DNA from: Anaerofustis stercorihominis DSM 17244
GTDB lineage: Bacteria > Bacillota > Clostridia > Eubacteriales > Anaerofustaceae
NCBI RefSeq assembly: GCF_000154825.1
Contig: NZ_DS560019.1
Location: forward strand, 1,096,501-1,160,500
Reading direction: 5' to 3'
DNA length: 64,000 nucleotides
Positions 9,201 through 17,325 of the stretch are shown here, piece by piece (position 1 is the first letter of the stretch; every line of letters starts with the position of its first letter). Under the pieces are notes generated by a model. That model ran no database searches and had not been told where the DNA came from. It worked only from the letters and a program-made list of their open reading frames with translations. A program made the position numbers and the translations under genes.

Positions 9201-9235
9201 TAAAATAAAAATTATTAATGTGTAGTTAAATATAC

Positions 9236-9268
9236 TAGTGTGTATATTTAATTTTGTTAGTGTATATA
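9236..9268 (+). promoter_or_regulatory. paired TAGTGTGTATAT-type motifs, candidate upstream activator sites
   Basis: TAGTGTGTATAT at 9236-9247 and TTAGTGTATATA at 9257-9268 lie in the same orientation, 21 bases apart (two helical turns). They are about 125-155 bases upstream of the predicted start of the sigma-54 transcript, where enhancer-binding activators usually bind. Confidence 0.55.
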
Positions 9269-9271
9269 ATC

Positions 9272-12022
9272 TTAATCCAATATTTCGATAATATATGCAA
9301 TTTCGTCATCTGGAATTTTTATGTTAAATGATTCTTCACATTTTTCTAATCCTTTTTTGATTGTTTCATATTTGTTTTTATGTTTTGCAATGAATTTTTT
9401 TACATTTGAATATGGGATTGTTTCATTTTTTAAAACTCTTTCTATCATACAGCCTGTGTGCATGATAAATCTTAAAAAGATATCTTTTGTTTTAGTCAAC
9501 GATAATTCTGAAAAAATTATCTCAAAAGAATTTATTAATAATTCATTTGCTTTATTTGCATCTAAAAAAGTTAGTATGTTTTTTAATGTTTCTTTGACAA
9601 CACTTTTATTTATTATTTCATTTTGTTTATTATTGGGGGTATAAAACTCTGTATTAATGATTTTTTCAAGTGTTTTAATTCCATTTCCCACTATCAATTC
9701 ATCAATAGGTATATATGGAATATCCTTAATACTTAAGTTCACTGTTCCAACAACAGCAATGACATTTTTAATTCCTTTTTCTTTTAGAATATGTTCAGCA
9801 TTATTTGCACTCAATATATCTAAATGTTCTATTGTAATATTATATTTCTTTAAGTCGATTGATTCTCGTATGATATTTTCGACTTTTACTGCTACACCTT
9901 CTCCGGATATACAAGAAGTTATTATGGTTTTTTCTTCGCTTAAATATGATTTGTTAATATTTTTATTTGTAAAGTTTAAATATATTTTACTTAATTCTTC
10001 TTTAAGAGAATCTAAATCGGTATCCTTTAATATGGACTTTCTAACGGCTTCTATAACAACCAAAGTTGAAACCATTTCGACTGTACATATTTTAATTCCT
10101 GTTCTTTCTTTTAGCATTTCTCCCATAATACTTAAAGAACCCATATCAACTAAAAGTAAAACACCTTTACCCTCATCGATTTCTTTAATCATTTGACATG
10201 CATTATTAAAAACAGAATTTACACTCATATCAATAGGCATATCAATAGCTTTACAGTGATTAGTATTTAATAAATTATTTACAAACTCCGCCATGCTGGA
10301 AGCGGTGCTTTGTCCATGGGCAATAACTATAACGCCGATAGTATCAATGTTTTCTATTTTTTCAGGTGCACATAAAAACATAGTTAAAAAACCTATTTCA
10401 TATTTTGGTATTTTAATATTTAGGTTTTCTTCTAATAATGTAAATATAAATTTGGCTATTTTAAATTCTTTAGGATTGTTTAATACGATATCATTAATTT
10501 TTTTGTTTTCTATGGAATCTCCATTAGATATTCTGCTAACTAAAGAATTAATATGCATTATCATGCCTATTTTGATACGGCTGGAAAGTTTTCTATTAAG
10601 TTTCATTTCCGCAAAATTTATTGCATCATCACAAGTATCGAGAATTTTAGCATCAACAATTTTTAATAAATTTTCTTTATGTATATCTTTTTCATTAATT
10701 TGGTACTTATCCAGTATATTTTTTAAATAAACTTCCAATTCAGAATTGATAATACTATTTATTTCCGAATTACTTCTTCCCATTTTTATGTAATTATTAT
10801 ATTTTTTATTAATTTGAGCAACTAGTTCTGATTCATTATTATCATTGCTTTTAATTTTTGAAGTATCAAAGTAATGATGTTCATCGGAATTTTTTATAAA
10901 CTCAATCAAATCATTTTTATTATTTGCCAACAATAATCCATTTTGTATATGTTCAGGTAATATAGAAACCGATATGTCAACATATTGGGATTTATTTATT
11001 TTATACTTCAAAAAGCCTCTTGCACAAATAATTTGTATGTCAGCTTTTAATTGACCGACATTACCTACACATTCATATAACAATAAAGAAATAAGAGCAT
11101 CTTTATGAAGTCTTATAGGCACGTCCATATTATTTTGTTCTGTCATAAATATATTTTCTATCAATTCAAGTCTTTCTGATAGATGTCTTTCTTTTAGTGG
11201 CGGAAGATTTATGGTCACCGGCATTCTTCTTATAAATGTTTTTAGTAAAGTTTCATTTATATCTTCTGTAGTGGCTCCAATGATCAGAACATTTGCTTTT
11301 CTGATTGCATCTGTTTCCCCAAGTCTTCTAAAGACATTTTTGTCCATAAGCATAAATAGAAGTTCCTGACAATCCGGGGATAATCTATGTATTTCGTCCA
11401 ATAAAATAATCCCACCTTCAGCTTCGTCTATAAGTCCTTTTTTATCAGTATTTGCACCTGTAAAAGAGCCTTTTATATGCCCGAAAAGTTGTGACATAAC
11501 CAATTGAGGGTTTTCTGCATATTCCGCACAATTGAATACAACAAATTTTGCTTTTTCACTAATTGTTTTCATTTGAATTGCATATTCATAAAATTTTTCT
11601 GCAAATGTACTTTTACCGGTTCCGGTTGGTCCTGTTAATAAAGTGTGCAACCCTCTCGGTGGATATAATACTGCCGATTTGGCTTGTTCAATATACATTT
11701 TTAAAGAAGCATTTGCACCTATTAGTTCTTGGAATGGATCGGTATCATCGTTATTTTCGTTTTTTGACAAATTACTGTCATTAGTATTATTTATTTCATT
11801 GTAAATGTTTTTATCGATAAATTTTACGGGTCTGCCGTTTAATTTAATTATTTTACCTTCTTTTACCAAATCATTTAGATATCTGCTTGTGTTACTTCTG
11901 TCTGTATTTAATATATCAGATATCTGTGTAGCATCCATTGCAATATTTTTTATATCTGTAAAATCATTATTGTCAAATTGTATTTTTTTTAACATATCAT
12001 ATATTTTTTCTTTTTTATTCAT
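9272..12022 (-). CDS. LevR-type sigma-54-dependent, PTS-regulated transcription activator
   Basis: A 916-residue protein with the LevR domain order. A winged helix-turn-helix occupies about 1-70. The AAA+ domain (about 98-330) carries Walker A GPTGTGKS at 131-138, the sigma-54 contact loop as GSFTGA and Walker B GGIILLDEIHR. PRD-1 follows at about 450-560, then an EIIA-Man-like domain (VIAHGQSTASSMAEF), an EIIB-like domain starting near ITSCISGEG, and a C-terminal PRD-2. PTS components phosphorylate PRD and EIIA domains to couple activity to sugar transport. It is the evident activator of the downstream PTS operon. TAGTGTGTA-type motifs lie both in its own promoter region and at its 3' end, which suggests autoregulation. 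Confidence 0.93.
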   Translation of the reverse strand: MNKKEKIYDMLKKIQFDNNDFTDIKNIAMDATQISDILNTDRSNTSRYLNDLVKEGKIIKLNGRPVKFIDKNIYNEINNTNDSNLSKNENNDDTDPFQELIGANASLKMYIEQAKSAVLYPPRGLHTLLTGPTGTGKSTFAEKFYEYAIQMKTISEKAKFVVFNCAEYAENPQLVMSQLFGHIKGSFTGANTDKKGLIDEAEGGIILLDEIHRLSPDCQELLFMLMDKNVFRRLGETDAIRKANVLIIGATTEDINETLLKTFIRRMPVTINLPPLKERHLSERLELIENIFMTEQNNMDVPIRLHKDALISLLLYECVGNVGQLKADIQIICARGFLKYKINKSQYVDISVSILPEHIQNGLLLANNKNDLIEFIKNSDEHHYFDTSKIKSNDNNESELVAQINKKYNNYIKMGRSNSEINSIINSELEVYLKNILDKYQINEKDIHKENLLKIVDAKILDTCDDAINFAEMKLNRKLSSRIKIGMIMHINSLVSRISNGDSIENKKINDIVLNNPKEFKIAKFIFTLLEENLNIKIPKYEIGFLTMFLCAPEKIENIDTIGVIVIAHGQSTASSMAEFVNNLLNTNHCKAIDMPIDMSVNSVFNNACQMIKEIDEGKGVLLLVDMGSLSIMGEMLKERTGIKICTVEMVSTLVVIEAVRKSILKDTDLDSLKEELSKIYLNFTNKNINKSYLSEEKTIITSCISGEGVAVKVENIIRESIDLKKYNITIEHLDILSANNAEHILKEKGIKNVIAVVGTVNLSIKDIPYIPIDELIVGNGIKTLEKIINTEFYTPNNKQNEIINKSVVKETLKNILTFLDANKANELLINSFEIIFSELSLTKTKDIFLRFIMHTGCMIERVLKNETIPYSNVKKFIAKHKNKYETIKKGLEKCEESFNIKIPDDEIAYIIEILD

Positions 12023-12035
12023 AATGAGCCTCTTA

Positions 12036-12085
12036 TTTACACACTATAATTATATTTATATATTATATATTTATCATACACACTA
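12036..12085 (-). promoter_or_regulatory. promoter region of the LevR-type gene with two TAGTGTGTA motifs
   Basis: On the minus strand TAGTGTGTATG (12075-12085) and TAGTGTGTAAA (12036-12046) lie 14 and 53 bases upstream of the start codon. They match the motif at 9143 and 9236. Their position over the promoter and 5' leader suggests autoregulation. Confidence 0.5.
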
Positions 12086-12140
12086 TTATGTAAAAATCAA
12101 ATAAAAATCAAATAATTATTATGAAATGTAATTATAGATA

Positions 12141-12172
12141 CAAAAAAAGCCGATTGTTTTTCACAATCGGCT
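12141..12172 (-). terminator. terminator of tRNA-Gln(CTG)
   Basis: Minus-strand hairpin AGCCGATTG / CAATCGGCT with a seven-base loop, followed by a run of seven T, directly after the tRNA 3' end. Confidence 0.92.
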
Positions 12173-12185
12173 ATATTCAGCGTTT

Positions 12186-12261
12186 TGGCGGGGGTAGCAG
12201 GATTCGAACCTGCGCGTCATAGAGCCAGAATCTATTGCCTTACCAGCTTGGCTATACCCCT
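12186..12261 (-). tRNA. tRNA-Gln, anticodon CTG
   Basis: A 76-base cloverleaf including an encoded CCA end. The anticodon stem ATAGA/TCTAT encloses loop TTCTGGC, giving anticodon CTG. The T-arm has GCAGG/CCTGC around TTCGAAT. The first acceptor pair is A1-C72 where the other tRNA-Gln in the window has A1-T72; a weak first pair is common in tRNA-Gln. Single-gene unit with its own promoter and terminator. Confidence 0.95.
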
Positions 12262-12282
12262 GTGATGTAATTGTACTTTATT

Positions 12283-12310
12283 ATTATAATACAAAAAAAA
12301 TATATATCAA
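12283..12310 (-). promoter_or_regulatory. sigma-70-type promoter of tRNA-Gln(CTG)
   Basis: Minus-strand TTGATA (12305-12310), 16-base spacer, TATAAT (12283-12288), about 20 bases upstream of the tRNA 5' end. Confidence 0.8.
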
Positions 12311-12480
12311 GAGAAAATATAAGTTTTTATATCATAAAGTTCAGATGTTTAAAAGATAAAATGTAAATAAAAAAGAATAATATAAATGTCTTTTTATTTA
12401 AAGGAGAATTTTATCTTTAATATTACATATTACTTTTTTATTATAAATATATTTTTTATTAATTTTTTTTATTGAATTTA

Positions 12481-12515
12481 TTTCGAAATTAAGACCTTTT
12501 GACTTAATCTCGAAA
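12481..12515. repeat. imperfect inverted repeat
   Basis: TTTCGAAATTAAG (12481-12493) pairs with CTTAATCTCGAAA (12503-12515): twelve of thirteen pairs, nine-base loop. No adjoining gene or T run explains it. Confidence 0.5.
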
Positions 12516-12969
12516 ATATTATTGTAGTCTTTGTATACAACTATAATTTTCAATAAATACTTTTTTATAATATCCTCTTAATACCTTTATATACATTTTA
12601 AATAGCTCAATATTAAAGTACGGATTTTTAGTCTGTTTATTTCATTTTAGCAAATATCCAATTTAGATAATTTGTTGTGAGAATAGGGGGAAAGTATATG
12701 TTATTGAATTTTTAAATTCAAATAATTTATTAAAATAAAATTATTAAAATATAAATCTCATAAATGTAATAAAAAATACAAAGAAAGAAATAATAATTAT
12801 GATTACAATGTCGTGTTATATACTTATAAACTGATATTAAAAATCAAATTAGTTATGGTAATAATATGAATATAAAAATGAATGTTAATGATTTTTTTAT
12901 TTATGAAATTTATATTGTAAGATTATTCAAATCAAAATTATTAAAATACTGTAAGTTATTAATATTCGA

Positions 12970-12985
12970 TTACGCTCATGCGTAA
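12970..12985. promoter_or_regulatory. short palindrome upstream of the encapsulin cargo gene
   Basis: TTACGC-TCAT-GCGTAA sits directly before the AAAGGAG ribosome-binding site. It could be an operator or a 5' mRNA hairpin. Its GC-containing arms stand out from the AT-rich surroundings. Confidence 0.4.
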
Positions 12986-12999
12986 GAAAGGAGTTTTTT

Positions 13000-13359
13000 A
13001 TGCCAAGTTTTGCAAACCCGTTTCAGGGAAACGTAAAGGGAAAAATGTCAAATGCGGAATTGATGCAGGCTTTAAGACTTGATATTGCATCTGAACTGGA
13101 AGCTATTTTTTTATACGATGCACATTATCTTGCAACCGATGACCCTGCTGCCAAAGCTGTACTCGGTGATATAAGAGACGAGGAAAAAGCCCATGTGGGA
13201 GAGCTTATCACATTAATGCGTTATTTGGATCCTAAAGAAGCAGACTCATTTTTCCATGGTGAAAATGAAGTAAAGGAAATGCTGGAAGAATTGGGGATGT
13301 CCGATTCTGACAGTGAAAAAGCTATCAATCATAGGGTCGGTAGTTTAAAAGAAGATTAA
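13000..13359 (+). CDS. encapsulated ferritin-like protein (EncFtn), encapsulin cargo
   Basis: A 119-residue ferritin-like protein of the EncFtn family, half the size of a classical ferritin subunit. The ferroxidase residues of the family are in place: Glu32 and Tyr39 in the SELEAIFLYDAHY helix, Glu62 and His65 in RDEEKAHVGEL. The C-terminal HRVGSLKED is a typical encapsulin-loading peptide, so the protein is packed inside the shell encoded just downstream. There it would oxidise ferrous iron for storage. The ATG follows AAAGGAG, and only 16 bases separate it from the shell gene. Confidence 0.93.
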   Translation: MPSFANPFQGNVKGKMSNAELMQALRLDIASELEAIFLYDAHYLATDDPAAKAVLGDIRDEEKAHVGELITLMRYLDPKEADSFFHGENEVKEMLEELGMSDSDSEKAINHRVGSLKED

Positions 13360-13375
13360 GAAAGGAGAAATATAT

Positions 13376-14188
13376 ATGAAATATTTAGCAAGAGAAGATG
13401 CACCTTTTAGTAGTGATGTATGGGATGAGATAGATAAAACGGTAGTAGATACATTAAAAAAGCATTTGGTTTGCAGACGATTTTTAAGTTTGTTCGGTCC
13501 CCTTGGTGCCGGGGTAAGTTTTATACCTATAGATTCCGTTGATAAAACAGAAGCGTTGTCAAATGGTTTCGGCGAAATCACCGGTCGTAAAATAGTTCAA
13601 ATGCCTCAGTTATATGAAGATTTTTCTTTGTTATGGAGAGATATGGAACAAAGTGAAAAGAGCGGATGGCCGTTTGATCTGTCTTCTGCTGCGGCTGCGG
13701 CTCAAAAGGCGGCAAAAAAAGAAGATGATTTAATTCTTTTTGGTAATAAAGAGTTAGGTATGGAAGGTCTTTTTAATGCAGAAGGGACTTTTGGGATAAA
13801 AAGAGGTAACTGGAAAGAAAATGAAGATGCTTTCAAAGATGTTGCTCATGGTATAGCTTATCTTTCAAGCAATTGTTTTTTAGGAAGATATGCTTTGGTC
13901 CTCTCTCCAGATGTATATTTGGATTTACAGAGGATTCAGCCGGGAATAAATATGCTCGAACTTGAGCGTATTTCTAAACTCGTAGATGGAAGAGTTTATA
14001 CTACAGGTGCTTTCGGTTCTAATAAAGCGGTATTATTATGCGTAGAACCAGAATATATAGATTTAGCCGTTGGGGCGGACTTTGGAGTAGGGTATCTGGA
14101 ACTTAAGGATTTTAACCATTATTTTAGGATTTTGGAAACTGTAACTTTAAGGATAAAAGATCCTCGCGCAATCGTCAATTTTGAATAA
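13376..14188 (+). CDS. encapsulin shell protein (family 1, linocin M18-like)
   Basis: A 270-residue HK97-fold shell protein, the usual length for family 1 encapsulins. The N-terminus (YLAREDAPFSSDVWDEID) and the conserved FGPLGAGVSF and C-terminal DPRAIV segments are diagnostic. It self-assembles into an icosahedral protein compartment and binds the C-terminal peptide of the EncFtn cargo encoded upstream. The operon ends at a strong terminator (14204-14236). The pair stores iron and limits oxidative damage, which suits an anaerobe. Confidence 0.95.
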   Translation: MKYLAREDAPFSSDVWDEIDKTVVDTLKKHLVCRRFLSLFGPLGAGVSFIPIDSVDKTEALSNGFGEITGRKIVQMPQLYEDFSLLWRDMEQSEKSGWPFDLSSAAAAAQKAAKKEDDLILFGNKELGMEGLFNAEGTFGIKRGNWKENEDAFKDVAHGIAYLSSNCFLGRYALVLSPDVYLDLQRIQPGINMLELERISKLVDGRVYTTGAFGSNKAVLLCVEPEYIDLAVGADFGVGYLELKDFNHYFRILETVTLRIKDPRAIVNFE

Positions 14189-14203
14189 ATCAAGATTTTA
14201 TTT

Positions 14204-14236
14204 AAAAAGGATAAATTTAAATTTATCCTTTTTTAT
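14204..14236 (+). terminator. terminator of the EncFtn-encapsulin operon
   Basis: AAGGATAAATTT pairs with AAATTTATCCTT, followed by TTTTATTTT, about 15 bases after the encapsulin stop. Confidence 0.9.
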
Positions 14237-14397
14237 TTTGATTAAGATAAGAATAGTACCATTAAAATAGTAAGAATTAAATTGTATAATATTTTTAAAA
14301 AAGAAATATATTTAATATAGTACTTTAGTTTATATGAATTTTATTTTGAAATTATAGTACTTACCTTTAGATTCTAAAAACAAACCATGTTATAAGA

Positions 14398-14425
14398 CAA
14401 AAAAATAACTGCCGTTATGACAGTT
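14398..14425 (-). terminator. terminator of the four-tRNA cluster
   Basis: Minus-strand hairpin AACTGTC / GGCAGTT followed by ATTTTTTT, 12 bases after the last tRNA. Confidence 0.8.
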
Positions 14426-14436
14426 TGCTTTTAATA

Positions 14437-14511
14437 TGGCAGGGGTAGCAGGACTCGAACCTACGATCACGGAGTCAAAGTCCGTTGCCTTACCGACTTG
14501 GCTATACCCCT
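14437..14511 (-). tRNA. tRNA-Gln, anticodon TTG
   Basis: A 75-base cloverleaf with encoded CCA. Anticodon stem ACGGA/TCCGT encloses CTTTGAC, giving anticodon TTG. The acceptor AGGGGTA/TACCCCT is fully paired. Last gene of the minus-strand Gly-Arg-His-Gln cluster. Confidence 0.96.
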
Positions 14512-14517
14512 GTGTTT

Positions 14518-14595
14518 TGGGGTGAAAGATGGGATTCGAACCCACGGCCTCTGGAGCCACAATCCAGCGCTCTAACCAGCTGAGCTACAATCACC
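14518..14595 (-). tRNA. tRNA-His, anticodon GTG, with a mismatched acceptor stem
   Basis: Includes the extra G at position -1, opposite C73, that marks tRNA-His. Anticodon stem CTGGA/TCCAG encloses TTGTGGC (GTG). D and T arms are regular and CCA is encoded. The acceptor strands are GTGATTG and CTTTCAC, so positions 5-68 and 6-67 are tandem T-T mismatches where canonical pairs are expected. Confidence 0.93.
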
Positions 14596-14618
14596 ATCAA
14601 ACATTCAAAGTATTTTTA

Positions 14619-14695
14619 TGGCGCGCCTGAAGGGATTCGAACCCCTGACACACGGCTTAGAAGGCCGTTGCTCTATCCAACTGAGCTACAGGCGC
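14619..14695 (-). tRNA. tRNA-Arg, anticodon TCT
   Basis: A 77-base cloverleaf with encoded CCA. Anticodon stem ACGGC/GCCGT encloses CTTCTAA (TCT, decodes AGA). The acceptor GCGCCTG/CAGGCGC is fully paired. Confidence 0.97.
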
Positions 14696-14714
14696 ATAGT
14701 GTTTAAAAATATAA

Positions 14715-14788
14715 TGGAGCGGGTGAAGGGAATCGAACCCTCGCGACTGGCTTGGAAGGCCAGGGCTCTACCACTGAGCTACACCCGC
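14715..14788 (-). tRNA. tRNA-Gly, anticodon TCC
   Basis: A 74-base cloverleaf with encoded CCA and discriminator T. Anticodon stem CTGGC/GCCAG encloses CTTCCAA (TCC, decodes GGA). The acceptor GCGGGTG/CACCCGC is fully paired. First gene of the cluster. Confidence 0.97.
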
Positions 14789-14806
14789 ACTTACAAATGC
14801 TAGAAT

Positions 14807-14835
14807 AGTATACCCCAAATTTTGTAAGTTGTCAA
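14807..14835 (-). promoter_or_regulatory. promoter of the Gly-Arg-His-Gln tRNA cluster
   Basis: Minus-strand TTGACA (14830-14835), 17-base spacer, TATACT (14807-14812), about 20 bases upstream of tRNA-Gly. Confidence 0.92.
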
Positions 14836-15075
14836 TACTTTTTAAATCTTTTTTATTTAATATGTGACTTATTTATTCCTTTATTTTATAAACACTTATG
14901 CGCCATGTAATTTGTTGGATTGAATGTTTTTTCACCTTGTACATATATATTATTATATATATTTTTTCTTTTTTTATCCCCTTAAAATAAGTAATTTATA
15001 AGTATTTTTTATCTATGAATAAATAAATTCTATGATATAATATAAAAAGAGTACAGGGATTTAAGGAGAAATGAC

Positions 15076-16467
15076 GTGAAAATAAATACAAAGCATTTAT
15101 TTGAAAATTTTAAAAGCTATGAAAATAAAGAAATAACTATAAACGGATGGATAAAAACAATACGTTCATCCAATCAATTCGGGTTTATTGAAATAAATGA
15201 CGGTACTAATTTTAAAAATGTACAAGTCGTTGTAGAAAAAGACAGTATAGATAATTATGAAGAAGTAACTAAATTTCATGCTTCCAGCGGTATAGAAGTA
15301 AACGGGATTTTGGTTTTAACGCCGGATATGAAACAGGATTTTGAAATAAAGGCTACAAAAGTAAGTCTTTTAGCCGATAGCGACGGCTCGTATCCGCTTC
15401 AAAAGAAGAGACATTCCTTTGAATATCTAAGAGAAATCGCGCATTTAAGACCTAGGGGAAATAGTTTCAATGCTGTTTTCAGACTACGTTCTTTGATTTC
15501 CTTTGCAATCCATGAATTCTTCCAAACAAGAGATTTTGTATATGTGAATACACCTCTTATAACCGCAAGTGACTGCGAAGGTGCGGGAGAGATGTTTCAG
15601 GTAACGACTTTGGACATGAAAAATCCGCCTTTAAATGAAGAAGATAGTATTGATTATACAAAAGACTTTTTCGGTGCTGAGACTTATTTGACCGTTTCGG
15701 GTCAGCTTCAGGCGGAAGCTTATGCGCTTGCCTTTAAAAATGTTTATACATTCGGACCTACTTTCAGAGCGGAAAATTCGAATACACCGCGTCACGCGGC
15801 GGAATTTTGGATGGTCGAGCCGGAAATCGCCTTTGCCGATTTGAATGACGATATGGATCTTGCGGAAGATTTAATGAAATATGTGATAAATTATGCACTT
15901 GAAAAAGCGGGAAATGAAATAGAATTTTTTAATAAATTTGTGGATAAAGGGCTTGTTGAAAGGCTAAAGGGTATAGTAAATTCCACATTTAAAAGGATTT
16001 CTTACACCGAAGCGATAGAAATACTTGAAAAAGCCGACGTTGAATTTGAATATCCGGTAAAATGGGGGCTTGACCTCCAAACGGAACATGAAAGGTATTT
16101 GACGGAGAAACATTTTGGTGCACCCGTGTTCGTGACGGATTATCCTAAGGAAATTAAAGCTTTTTATATGAGGATGAACGATGATAATAAGACTGTTGCC
16201 GCGGTGGATTTACTTGTTCCCGGTGTGGGAGAAATAATAGGCGGCAGTCAAAGAGAAGAAAGATATGATGTTTTGGTTTCAAGAATGGAAGAGCTCGGTA
16301 TGAACAGTGGCAGCATGGACTGGTACTTGGATCTTAGAAAGTACGGAGGCGTAAAACATGCAGGGTTCGGTCTTGGATTTGAAAGACTTATAATGTATTT
16401 GTCGGGAATGAAAAATATAAGAGATGTCATTCCTTTCCCAAGAACAGTAAATAATGCAAAATTTTAG
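15076..16467 (+). CDS. asnS: asparaginyl-tRNA synthetase
   Basis: A 463-residue class IIb synthetase that charges tRNA-Asn. The N-terminal OB-fold anticodon-binding domain covers about 1-115. The catalytic domain includes [12 protein letters not shown], the motif 2 region [20 protein letters not shown] and the motif 3 region [12 protein letters not shown]. The length is normal for the family. Translation starts at GTG (15076), eight bases after AAGGAGA; the ATG at 15071 is out of frame. A TATAAT at 15036-15041 is a likely -10 element. It is followed by the Cof-type phosphatase in the same direction. Confidence 0.96.
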   Translation: MKINTKHLFENFKSYENKEITINGWIKTIRSSNQFGFIEINDGTNFKNVQVVVEKDSIDNYEEVTKFHASSGIEVNGILVLTPDMKQDFEIKATKVSLLADSDGSYPLQKKRHSFEYLREIAHLRPRGNSFNAVFRLRSLISFAIHEFFQTRDFVYVNTPLITASDCEGAGEMFQVTTLDMKNPPLNEEDSIDYTKDFFGAETYLTVSGQLQAEAYALAFKNVYTFGPTFRAENSNTPRHAAEFWMVEPEIAFADLNDDMDLAEDLMKYVINYALEKAGNEIEFFNKFVDKGLVERLKGIVNSTFKRISYTEAIEILEKADVEFEYPVKWGLDLQTEHERYLTEKHFGAPVFVTDYPKEIKAFYMRMNDDNKTVAAVDLLVPGVGEIIGGSQREERYDVLVSRMEELGMNSGSMDWYLDLRKYGGVKHAGFGLGFERLIMYLSGMKNIRDVIPFPRTVNNAKF

Positions 16468-16494
16468 ATTAAAATTAAATAGGGGTAGTAGATT

Positions 16495-17304
16495 ATGTAT
16501 AAAATTTTGGCAACGGATATAGACGGGACTTTATTTACCGACGATAAAAAGATAACCGAAAAAACGAGAAACGCCATTAAGAAATGTGCGGATATGGGAG
16601 TTTATGTCGTTCTTTCCAGCGGAAGATATTATAAAGGCGTTCTTCCCATTGCAGAGTCCTTGGGTCTTACAGATAGTTATCATGTTGCGGATAACGGGAT
16701 ATGTTATTTCAATACAGAGGGCGAAGCGGAATTTGTCAATGTCTTTGATAAAGATGAATATAAAGTATTGATAGAACACTTAAGGAAGACCTGTAAATCT
16801 TTTGTGGTTACAAATGAAACGGGCATGTGGTATGAAACCGAAGACAGAAGATGTGTAGAAACTATGCTTCCAAATAACGGAGATGCTCATTATATAAAAA
16901 TGAAGGATATCTTGGACGTTCCAAATCCTTTTAAAATTTGTGCTTATTATGAAACAGATGAAGAGAGAGATAATATATTAAGCAGAGAATATGAAAAGAT
17001 AAGCGGATGTGTGTCATTCAAAGTTCTTATAGATTTTTATCCAAAGGGGATAGATAAATACGCAACACTTTTGGAAGTAGCTAAAAGGCTGAATGTAAAA
17101 GAAGAGGAGATACTTGCGGTGGGGGACAGCGATAACGACCTTCCTATGATTGAAAATGCAAGGTTGGGAGTCAGTGTGAAGAACGCTAGCGAAAATCTGA
17201 AAAATGCAAGTGATATAGTTTTGACTCAGACTAATAACGAAGATCCTCTTTGTTATGTAATAGAAAATATAATTGAAAGAACATTATATACGGGGATGTT
17301 CTGA
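16495..17304 (+). CDS. Cof-type HAD-superfamily phosphatase
   Basis: A 269-residue haloacid dehalogenase-type phosphatase with the IIB cap (Cof/YwpJ group). The nucleophile motif is DIDGTLF near residues 8-14, a Ser/Thr motif lies in LSSGR near 39-43, and the acid motif is GDSDNDLPMI near 210-219. Such enzymes dephosphorylate sugar phosphates, nucleotides or FMN; the substrate is not predictable. It lies 27 bases after asnS and just before the transpeptidase gene. Confidence 0.9.
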   Translation: MYKILATDIDGTLFTDDKKITEKTRNAIKKCADMGVYVVLSSGRYYKGVLPIAESLGLTDSYHVADNGICYFNTEGEAEFVNVFDKDEYKVLIEHLRKTCKSFVVTNETGMWYETEDRRCVETMLPNNGDAHYIKMKDILDVPNPFKICAYYETDEERDNILSREYEKISGCVSFKVLIDFYPKGIDKYATLLEVAKRLNVKEEEILAVGDSDNDLPMIENARLGVSVKNASENLKNASDIVLTQTNNEDPLCYVIENIIERTLYTGMF

Positions 17305-17325
17305 TAAAAAATGGGGGAGTTGTTA

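Larger units (their letters stand above)
12262..12999. other. 738-base gene-free stretch before the encapsulin pair
   Basis: Very AT-rich, with no supportable reading frame. It contains the tRNA-Gln promoter (12283-12310), a long imperfect inverted repeat (12481-12515) and a short palindrome just before the EncFtn gene (12970-12985). The remainder shows nothing I can name. Confidence 0.5.

Noticed and set aside
14618-14803. Apparent 61-residue protein over the tRNA cluster
   Set aside because: Translation of the strand opposite to tRNA-Arg and tRNA-Gly; the RNA genes explain the sequence.
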